From: Bacteroidota bacterium
Lineage (GTDB): Bacteria; Bacteroidota; Bacteroidia; UKL13-3
DNA length: 64,000 nucleotides
Assembly: GCA_027491085.1 (NCBI GenBank)
Contig: JAIXWW010000016.1
Coordinates: forward strand, 124,001 to 188,000
Reading direction: 5' to 3'
The notes under the pieces were generated by a model. That model saw nothing but the letters and a program-made list of their open reading frames with translations, had not been told where the DNA came from and did not search any database. Made by a program: the position numbers and the translations under genes. This document shows, piece by piece, positions 1 to 7,071 of this stretch (its first letter is position 1; each line of letters opens with the position of its first letter).

Positions 1-404
1 CTAGAACATCTAATTTTTCCAAATTGATTACATGTTGGACAGCCACTTGCAAAATGACTTTCTTCAATTTCATAGATGTCAACAAAATTTTTAAAATCAT
101 CTTCAAATTTTAAAGAATAATCCCAAACATTAAATTGTAAAACATCTTTATTTCCTATTAAAACACCAGAATCATTTGGAACCCTAATTTTATTAATTGA
201 ACGTGTTTCTGTAAAATTTTCCAATAAACTTGTATAATAAGTACATTCACTTGCACTTACAATCTCTATTTTACCTTCTTGCAAGTAATCATCATCAAAA
301 TCAAACTTCTTTATATTTGATAGAATTGCGCTAAGAATATCTGGAAAATCCGATTGTTTTTTTTCTGGTTTTAACGAGAGGATTTCTATTAATTTATTTT
401 CCAT
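1..404 (-). CDS. Partial hypothetical protein with a Cys-pair, zinc-ribbon-like motif
   Basis: The ATG at 404 opens a frame that stays open to the left edge, giving about 134 residues with the C-terminus missing. The visible part is acidic (stretches such as KKFDFDDDYLQ) and ends in GCPTCNQFGKIRC. That Cys-x2-Cys followed by a Cys eight residues further on resembles half of a DnaJ-type or rubredoxin-like zinc ribbon. The gene lies 36 bases downstream of the TPR/FtsK-gamma-like gene on the same strand, so the two are probably cotranscribed. I do not recognise the family. The zinc-binding idea rests only on the Cys spacing, and the rest of the gene is outside the window. Confidence 0.6.
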   Translation of the reverse strand, partial: MENKLIEILSLKPEKKQSDFPDILSAILSNIKKFDFDDDYLQEGKIEIVSASECTYYTSLLENFTETRSINKIRVPNDSGVLIGNKDVLQFNVWDYSLKFEDDFKNFVDIYEIEESHFASGCPTCNQFGKIRCS

Positions 405-440
405 TTGAAATAAAATATTACAGTAATTTATAAAATTAAT

Positions 441-2423
441 TTATGATTTTTTATTGAGTTTTTCGGTTAATTGATTCTCATTACTCACTAATATATCATA
501 TTCAAGAGTATTGCTATTTGGCTCTGATCCTATTACTTCAACTTTTTTAAGATAGTCAAGAATCAATTCAGCTTCACCATATGAAAGATTTAATTTTCTT
601 TGAAGCAATATACGACTAGCAATTTTATTCATAATAATTAATTTTCCTGCTTTCATGGCAAGCTCATCTATTTCATTATCAAAAGATTTTCTTTTTAATA
701 AGGTAACACCTTTAGAATTAACAAATTTTATAGCATTGTAATCCGTTTCGTAAAACTCATCGTCAATTTCATTATTATATCTATCAGCATCTTCATCAAC
801 TTCTTCATTAATTTTTTCATTTAATTCAATAATAGAAGAATTTGTATCAAATTTGATTTTTTGGATATATTTATCTATTATTGATTGACAATCCAATAAA
901 AATTTTACTTCATACGGACTATTATTTGTTTTTTGGGAATTTAAATGAGGTAAAAGAACTTTAGTAGTTTTTATTAAGTCAAAACTTATGTTAATGAAAT
1001 CAATTAATTTTTTTGAATCTATTCTTGCAATTTCATTAATTTTCATTTCAATATTTAAACTTATGTCTGAACAAATTTTCTGAACATTAATTGATAATTT
1101 TATTTTATCATTAATTCCCTTATCTATATTAGATTTCAGCTTTTTTAGTAAGATTTTATGAGAAATTATTTTTATTGATTTTTCACTTGTGTAATCAGTA
1201 TCAATTTTAGAATTTAATTGATTTATTTCTTTTAGCTTTTCATCTTGTAAAACTAAATTTCTGCTTTCAGTTTCAATCATATTCTCTAATTCACCGAGTA
1301 AATCTATTAATTGCAAAAATTCATTATATTTTTCTCTAAAATCTGATGTCAATAATATTTCATAATTAGAATTTTCACTAATCTCTATTTTTATTGTTTT
1401 AAGAATCAATAGTAATGATTTTTTATAGTTTTGATCAAATTCAACATTTTCAGTTTTATTGTATTGTACTTTATTTAAAGTTTCAAATTCATTTTTAATT
1501 TCAACTAATTTATTTTGCAGAATATCAAGAATTGAAGTATTGATCGGACTAAATTCTTCGCTTGCTACTGCTAATGCGACAGGCTCAAAATATTGACTAT
1601 TTATGAATTCTTTAATTATAACTAATGATTCATCTAATCTATTAATACTACAATATAATTTTGAAAGTTTAAATTTAGTTACAATTTCAGTCTTTATATC
1701 CAAATCTTTATTAACAATTTTATTTAACACATCAATAGATTTTTCATTTTCTTCATTAATGGAATATAATGTTGCAAGATTGTCTAGAATAAAAACTTCC
1801 GTTGTTTTCAATCTGTCAATTGTTACTTCCTCGTAATATGAAAAATCTTCTTGAACTAGCTTTGCAGCCATTTCAAAATTTAATATCGACTCTTTTAAAT
1901 TATCTAATCTTAAATTGACAAAACCCAAATTAATATATGCTTCTATATTCAACGGGTTTTCCTGTAAACTTTTTTTAAATTGTCCTATTGCTTCATTATT
2001 TTGATTGATTTTATATAAAACAAATCCCTGTTTATTAAATTCTGCAGATTTTGTTGCACCAGAAAATTTAACAAGTTTAATTAGTTCATCTAATTTTTTA
2101 TCTACATTAAACAAATACCATTTTATTTCATTTAAATTTTCTAATAAATTTATCTCTAAAGATTCAATACTAGACTCAAGTGTTTTAAATCCATTTTGTA
2201 TATTATCTTGAATTGATAAAAGAGTATTATTAACAAGTTTCAACGCATCTGTAGTAACCTTTGTTTGATGAACAATGGAAGCCACGGTTGCAACCTGAGC
2301 TGCTATTATCCATCCTTGGCGTCTTTTAATTGATTCCAGAGTAGATAATTGGTCTATCTGCATACTTGACTCTAACATATTGCTAGTATTTCTAATTCCA
2401 AGGTATTTGTTTGATAATGACAT
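441..2423 (-). CDS. TPR/coiled-coil protein with C-terminal FtsK-gamma-like winged helix
   Basis: This 660-residue protein has a short hydrophobic helix near residues 37-55, a predicted coiled region to about 120, and TPR-like repeats from about 125 to 270 (for example NEAIGQFKKSLQENPLNIEA). A long Lys/Glu-rich helical middle follows. Residues about 581-645 closely match the FtsK gamma winged helix: a DEL...A start, then ASxxxLQRKLxxxYxxAxxxxxxL and a small turn before the last strand. In FtsK that domain binds KOPS DNA and contacts XerD; here there is no FtsK motor. The rest suggests a scaffold that could dock on a DNA site or recombinase, which is inference. It sits beside a type I restriction system in accessory DNA and may belong to a defence or mobile module. 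The start is the ATG at 2423. Confidence 0.75.
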   Translation of the reverse strand: MSLSNKYLGIRNTSNMLESSMQIDQLSTLESIKRRQGWIIAAQVATVASIVHQTKVTTDALKLVNNTLLSIQDNIQNGFKTLESSIESLEINLLENLNEIKWYLFNVDKKLDELIKLVKFSGATKSAEFNKQGFVLYKINQNNEAIGQFKKSLQENPLNIEAYINLGFVNLRLDNLKESILNFEMAAKLVQEDFSYYEEVTIDRLKTTEVFILDNLATLYSINEENEKSIDVLNKIVNKDLDIKTEIVTKFKLSKLYCSINRLDESLVIIKEFINSQYFEPVALAVASEEFSPINTSILDILQNKLVEIKNEFETLNKVQYNKTENVEFDQNYKKSLLLILKTIKIEISENSNYEILLTSDFREKYNEFLQLIDLLGELENMIETESRNLVLQDEKLKEINQLNSKIDTDYTSEKSIKIISHKILLKKLKSNIDKGINDKIKLSINVQKICSDISLNIEMKINEIARIDSKKLIDFINISFDLIKTTKVLLPHLNSQKTNNSPYEVKFLLDCQSIIDKYIQKIKFDTNSSIIELNEKINEEVDEDADRYNNEIDDEFYETDYNAIKFVNSKGVTLLKRKSFDNEIDELAMKAGKLIIMNKIASRILLQRKLNLSYGEAELILDYLKKVEVIGSEPNSNTLEYDILVSNENQLTEKLNKKS

Positions 2424-2503
2424 ATTCTTTTCTTTATTATATTAATTAATAAAACATATTAGTATTTGTTTGCTTTCTCTAGTATATAGTTACTGAAATA
2501 CTT

Positions 2504-2776
2504 CTAAATACTTCTATACATTTCCAAATACTTGTTTCTTACTTCCAGTGCTTTCCTTATATTGGTAAATAATTGTAAACTGTTTTCAGCGCCACTTACT
2601 GCATCTACCAAAATACTATTCTCTTCTGCACTGGCATTGGCACAAATAAAATCAAGTTCTTCATCAGTTACATTAAATAACATCACAAACAAATCATCAA
2701 CAAGTTCAAGAGCACCGTGTTTCCCTGGCACATTATACCTAACGCATTTCAATACTTCTGGTCTTAATATTTTCAT
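2504..2776 (-). CDS. Small hypothetical protein (90 aa)
   Basis: A 90-residue frame starting MKILRPEVLKCVRYNVPGKH. It is mixed alpha/beta in composition, acidic in the middle (VTDEELDFICANASAEEN) and basic at the end. It has no signal peptide, membrane segment or motif that I recognise. It lies 80 bases upstream of the TPR/FtsK-gamma-like gene on the same strand, so it may be the first gene of that unit. An overlapping plus-strand frame of similar length is rejected because it reads as low-complexity Ser/Thr/Ile. The product is unknown; codon use matches the neighbours, which supports a real gene. Confidence 0.55.
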   Translation of the reverse strand: MKILRPEVLKCVRYNVPGKHGALELVDDLFVMLFNVTDEELDFICANASAEENSILVDAVSGAENSLQLFTNIRKALEVRNKYLEMYRSI

Positions 2777-3162
2777 TTTTTTCGATTTTGGAAAAAGTAT
2801 TAAATTTTAATTACTTTCCAAATAAATTCTCCAAAAAGTCAAAACTTTTCCAAAAAATATTGTCTTTTGCCTTTGTTAATTTTGCTTTTTCTATTTTGCG
2901 TATAAATAATAAGGTTTAATTATTGATGAAATATTATTGGAATTTAACTTCAAAAGATTTGGTTTATTCTAACATTTAAATATTTGAAATTAAGCAAATA
3001 CAACCCCAATAAGTATGTCAAACCTTAACATCCTAATTTATGTAACTTCCTCCCTTCCCAAACAATTTCGTTTTGAAAATCAGTCAATCGGGTTGAAGTG
3101 TATATAAATTAAGTATTGAATCATATTAAAAAAACTATTTTAGCGAGGTAATTATTCAATAC
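2777..3162. other. AT-rich intergenic region, nothing definite
   Basis: This spacer of about 390 bases separates two divergent units (the 2776 gene leftwards and hsdM rightwards) and must contain both promoters. I see no clear TTG-N19-TAnnTTTG pair, no hairpin of note and no small frame worth reporting. Confidence 0.5.
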
Positions 3163-4737
3163 ATGTCAATAGACAAAAAACAACAGTTAGAATCACAACT
3201 TTGGAACATCGCGAATACCCTTCGAGGAAAAATGGATGCCGATGATTTCAGGGATTATATATTAGGCTTTATCTTTTATAAATACCTCAGTGAAAAAATG
3301 GAGGATTATGCCAACACAGTTTTAAAGCCTGATAATATTGCTTACAGTGAAGTAGAAAATCATCCACAAAGCACAGCATTATTAACAGCTGTTAAAGAAG
3401 AAGCTTTGGACAAATTGGGCTATTTTTTAAAGCCTTCAGAATTGTTTGTAGAAATTGCACACAGAGGGAATGCTGAAGGCAAAAGCAAGTTTATATTAGA
3501 TGACCTTGCTAAGGTGCTTACTTCTATTGAGCAAAGCACCATGGGCAGCGAAAGTGAAGAAGATTTTGGAAACCTATTTGAAGATTTAGATTTAACAAGT
3601 AGCAAGCTTGGTAAAAGTGAAACCGACAAAAACGAATTAATAGTAAAAGTGCTTTCGCACTTAAATGAAATAGATTTTGATTTAAAAAATACCGAAAGCG
3701 ATGTATTAGGCGATGCATACGAATACTTGATTGGTAAATTTGCCAGTGGTGCTGGTAAAAAAGCAGGTGAGTTTTATACGCCACAGCAAGTAAGTAGCGT
3801 GTTGGCTCAATTGGTTACAGTAGGAAAAACTAAATTGAAAAGTGTTTACGATCCAACTTGTGGCTCTGGTTCTTTGTTGCTGCGAGTAGCTAAAGAAGTA
3901 AATGAAGTAGCTGCTTTTTACGGACAAGAAAGTAACCCTACCACTTATAACTTATGCCGAATGAATATGATTATGCATGATGTGCATTACAAAAAGTTTG
4001 ACATAAAAAATGAAGATACTTTGGAGCGACCGCAACATATTGACGACCGCTTTGAAGCCATTGTAGCTAATCCTCCTTTTAGTGCCGAGTGGAGCGCAAG
4101 TCCTTTGTTTATGAGTGACGACCGTTATGCACCTTATGGACGTTTGGCACCTAAAGGAACGGCCGATTTTGCTTTTGTGCAACACATGATTCACCAATTG
4201 GCCGATAACGGAACCATGGCTTGTGTATTGCCACATGGTGTATTGTTTCGTGGTGGTGCAGAAGGCCATATACGCGAGTATTTAATAAAAGATAAAAACC
4301 AGTTGGATGCCGTAATAGGATTACCTGCCAATATTTTTTACGGAACAAGTATTCCTACTTGCATTTTGGTATTGAAGAAAGATAGGCACAAAGATGCTGA
4401 ACGAAGTAAAAATGTCTTGTTTATTGATGCCAGCCAACATTTTGAAAAAGTAAAAACACAAAATGTATTGCGCACTGATGACATTACTAAAATTATTACA
4501 GCCTATAAGGAACGAAAAAACGATGACAAATACAGCCACGTTGCTTTGTTAAGCGAAATAGCCGAAAACGATTACAACCTAAACATACCACGTTATGTAG
4601 ATACCTTTGAGGAAGAAGAAGCGGTTGATTTAAAAACGGTTTCTATTGAATTGAAGAATTTAGAAAAAGACATTCAAACCACCGATGAAACCATTGCAGC
4701 TTTTTGCAAGGAATTGGGAATTGATACACCGTTTTAA
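3163..4737 (+). CDS. hsdM: Type I restriction-modification system, methyltransferase subunit HsdM
   Basis: The 524-residue protein transfers methyl groups to adenine at the site chosen by HsdS. It has the N-terminal helical HsdM_N domain (about 5-150) and then the N6-adenine methylase fold. The AdoMet motif DPTCGSGS starts at residue 230 and the catalytic NPPF lies at 303-306. The length is normal for the short HsdM class. The start ATG at 3163 is followed by the usual helical N-terminus. The hsdS start follows after 2 bases, so M and S are translationally linked. It is the first gene of an M-S-(RhuM-Doc)-R operon. Nothing in the sequence suggests inactivation. Confidence 0.96.
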   Translation: MSIDKKQQLESQLWNIANTLRGKMDADDFRDYILGFIFYKYLSEKMEDYANTVLKPDNIAYSEVENHPQSTALLTAVKEEALDKLGYFLKPSELFVEIAHRGNAEGKSKFILDDLAKVLTSIEQSTMGSESEEDFGNLFEDLDLTSSKLGKSETDKNELIVKVLSHLNEIDFDLKNTESDVLGDAYEYLIGKFASGAGKKAGEFYTPQQVSSVLAQLVTVGKTKLKSVYDPTCGSGSLLLRVAKEVNEVAAFYGQESNPTTYNLCRMNMIMHDVHYKKFDIKNEDTLERPQHIDDRFEAIVANPPFSAEWSASPLFMSDDRYAPYGRLAPKGTADFAFVQHMIHQLADNGTMACVLPHGVLFRGGAEGHIREYLIKDKNQLDAVIGLPANIFYGTSIPTCILVLKKDRHKDAERSKNVLFIDASQHFEKVKTQNVLRTDDITKIITAYKERKNDDKYSHVALLSEIAENDYNLNIPRYVDTFEEEEAVDLKTVSIELKNLEKDIQTTDETIAAFCKELGIDTPF

Positions 4738-4739
4738 TT

Positions 4740-5939
4740 ATGGACGCAGAAGTATTACATAAGATAAAAACACTTTCTCCTAAATTGAGGTTTAAGGGGT
4801 TTGATGTAGATTGGAAAATTGATTCATTAACTAAATTGTATACAAACATTGTTGTTGGATTTGTGGGCACTATAACAAATGACTATTGTGATAAGGAAAT
4901 AGGCGTTCAATTTATCAGAACTCTCAATGTAAAAGATGGTTGGTTTAGTAATGCTGGATTACAATATGTGACAAAGGAATTTCATCAGAAAAACAAAAAA
5001 TCTCAAGTAAAAAATGGGGATATTCTCATAGCAAGAGTTGGAGCAAATATGGGATTGGTATGTGAAATAACTGGCATAATAGGTGAAGCCAATTCAGCAA
5101 ATGTTATTATTATTAAGAATCAGCAGAATCTTTCTTCTAGTTTTTATGCTTCATATTTGACTTCTCCTAGAGGACAAAAACAAATTCAAAGTAAAGGAGC
5201 TGGAGGAGCACAAGAGGTTTTAAATATTTCTGTTGCAAAAACAATCAAAGTTCCTGTACTACCCTTCCCTGAACAACAAAAAATTGCAAATTTTTTATCA
5301 ACAGTAGATGAAAAGATACAACAACTTACCCGCAAAAAAGAATTGTTGGAAAAATACAAAAAAGGCGTGATGCAACAGATCTTCTCTGGTAAATTGAGGT
5401 TTAAAGATGAAAAAGGAAAAGAGTTTTCTAAGTGGGAAGAGAAAAGGTTGGGGGATGTTTTAGATTATATTCAACCAACTAAGTATTTAGTGACAAGCAC
5501 TGAATATGATGATTCTTATTTAACTCCTGTTCTTACAGCAGGTAAAACTTTTATTTTGGGTTATACCAATGAAACAAACGATATTTACAATGAGAATCTT
5601 CCAGTAATTTTATTTGATGATTTTACAACAGCAACTCAATTTGTTGATTTCCCTTTTAAAGCAAAATCTTCTGCGATGAAAATCTTAGCTCCCAAAGAAG
5701 GCGAAGTCATAGGTTATATATACGAAGCTATGCGATTAATTAAGTTTGAAATTGGAGGTCATGGTCGACACTGGATTTCACAATATGCCTTATTAAATAT
5801 TCCTTACCCTTGTATCGAAGAACAAAAAAAGATAGCCGATTATTTATCCAATATTGATAACAAAATAGAAAGCGTAACCAAACAAATAACCCAAACCCAA
5901 ACCTTTAAAAAAGGCTTGTTGCAGCAAATGTTTGTATAA
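4740..5939 (+). CDS. hsdS: Type I restriction-modification system, specificity subunit HsdS
   Basis: This 399-residue DNA-recognition subunit has two target-recognition domains (about 20-170 and 225-345), each followed by a conserved helical spacer. The first spacer reads PEQQKIANFLSTVDEKI and ends in LEKYKKGVMQQIFSGKLRFK; the second reads EEQKKIADYLSNIDNKIESV and ends in KKGLLQQMF. Each domain reads half of a bipartite site, and the helices set the gap and bind HsdM. The two domains differ clearly in sequence, so the target is probably asymmetric. Their sequences do not let me predict the site. An imperfect inverted repeat begins 3 bases after the stop. Confidence 0.95.
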   Translation: MDAEVLHKIKTLSPKLRFKGFDVDWKIDSLTKLYTNIVVGFVGTITNDYCDKEIGVQFIRTLNVKDGWFSNAGLQYVTKEFHQKNKKSQVKNGDILIARVGANMGLVCEITGIIGEANSANVIIIKNQQNLSSSFYASYLTSPRGQKQIQSKGAGGAQEVLNISVAKTIKVPVLPFPEQQKIANFLSTVDEKIQQLTRKKELLEKYKKGVMQQIFSGKLRFKDEKGKEFSKWEEKRLGDVLDYIQPTKYLVTSTEYDDSYLTPVLTAGKTFILGYTNETNDIYNENLPVILFDDFTTATQFVDFPFKAKSSAMKILAPKEGEVIGYIYEAMRLIKFEIGGHGRHWISQYALLNIPYPCIEEQKKIADYLSNIDNKIESVTKQITQTQTFKKGLLQQMFV

Positions 5940-5942
5940 TGG

Positions 5943-6040
5943 TGTCTGAACTGTGGTTTTTGTGATTGATTTGATTTATATGATTAAGAATAAGTAAGTC
6001 AAAGTAATCACAAGAATCAAATAAATCATAGTTCAGACAA
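5943..6040. repeat. Imperfect inverted repeat, about 98 bp, possible small non-autonomous element
   Basis: The left arm (about 5943-5985) begins TGTCTGAAC and the right arm (about 5999-6039) ends GTTCAGACA. Reading the right arm backwards gives the same order of words (GTCTGAACT, TGATT, TTGATT, GTGATT) with small changes. The ends are perfect 9-bp inverted repeats, so the whole could fold into one long hairpin. It lies exactly between hsdS and the RhuM-Doc gene and could be a MITE-like insertion or an attenuator within the operon. Confidence 0.65.
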
Positions 6041-6095
6041 TGGGCAACTCAGCTTTTAAATAATTATTTACTAAATTTGAAATTTGCAGCTTAAA

Positions 6096-7070
6096 ATGAA
6101 TGAAATAATTATATACCAAACCAGCGATAAACAAACAGAAATCCTTGTTAATTTTGATAGTGACACCGTTTGGTTAACTCAGCAACAGATGGCTTCTTTA
6201 TTTGAACAAACCAAGCAAAATGTAAGTTTACATATTAGTAACATATTCAAGGAAAAGGAATTAAGCAAAGTATCAGTTGTCAAGGAATCCTTGACAACTG
6301 CCGCAGATGGTAAAAAATATAAAACTCAATATTACAATCTTGATGTTATCATATCAGTTGGTTATAGGGTAAAATCTAAACAAGGGACTCAATTTCGCCA
6401 ATGGGCTACACAACGTTTAAAAGATTATTTGGTAAAAGGCTATGCCATCAATGAGCAAAAACTAAAAGCATCGCAAGAACAGTTAAGTACTTTAAAACAA
6501 AGTATTCAATTACTCGAAAATGTGGTTAACAGAACACAGCTTACTTCCGATGAAGCAATAGGTTTATTAAAAGTAGTAACTGAATATTCCCATGCTTTGG
6601 ATTTGTTGGATCAATACGACCATCAATGCTTAACCATTCCCGAAACAAAGCATGAAACACTTCAAAAAATAACATACCAAGAAGCTATTGAGCAAATAGG
6701 GCTTTGGCGAAATAAACAAAAGGCAGGAAAGCTTTTTGGAAACGAAAAAGACCAATCATTTAACAGTTCGTTGGAAACCATTTATCAAACATTTGATGGA
6801 GTGGATTTGTACCCAAGTGCCAAAGAAAAAGCAGCAAACTTGTTGTATTTTATCGTTAAAAATCATTCTTTTTCAGATGGTAACAAACGCATTGCGGCAG
6901 GATTATTCATTTACTTTTTAGATAAAAATAAAATTTTATACAATCAGGATGGTAGTAAAATAATACCCGATAATGCATTAGTAGCCATTACCATTATGAT
7001 TGCTGAAAGTAAAACCGAAGAAAAAGATATGATGATAAAATTAATTGTAAACTTAATAGCAGCAAATTAA
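6096..7070 (+). CDS. RhuM-family protein fused to a Doc/Fic domain
   Basis: Residues 1 to about 110 match the RhuM ('virulence protein') family: DTVWLTQQQMASLFEQTKQN, then an HTH-like stretch and YNLDVIISVGYRVKSKQGTQ. A helical linker follows. Residues about 200-324 form a Fic/Doc domain whose core HSFSDGNKRIAA starts at His257. The NKR form matches Doc (phosphotransfer to a target protein) more than the canonical AMPylating Fic motif, because the second Arg is absent. The substrate is unknown. I chose the ATG at 6096; a TTG 12 bases upstream is also in frame. A TAAATTTG box at 6072-6079 could be a -7 element for separate transcription. hsdR starts one base after the stop. Confidence 0.85.
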   Translation: MNEIIIYQTSDKQTEILVNFDSDTVWLTQQQMASLFEQTKQNVSLHISNIFKEKELSKVSVVKESLTTAADGKKYKTQYYNLDVIISVGYRVKSKQGTQFRQWATQRLKDYLVKGYAINEQKLKASQEQLSTLKQSIQLLENVVNRTQLTSDEAIGLLKVVTEYSHALDLLDQYDHQCLTIPETKHETLQKITYQEAIEQIGLWRNKQKAGKLFGNEKDQSFNSSLETIYQTFDGVDLYPSAKEKAANLLYFIVKNHSFSDGNKRIAAGLFIYFLDKNKILYNQDGSKIIPDNALVAITIMIAESKTEEKDMMIKLIVNLIAAN

Positions 7071-7071
7071 G

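Noticed and set aside
3952..4269. Minus-strand frame within hsdM
   Set aside because: A shadow of hsdM, which has all methylase motifs on the plus strand.
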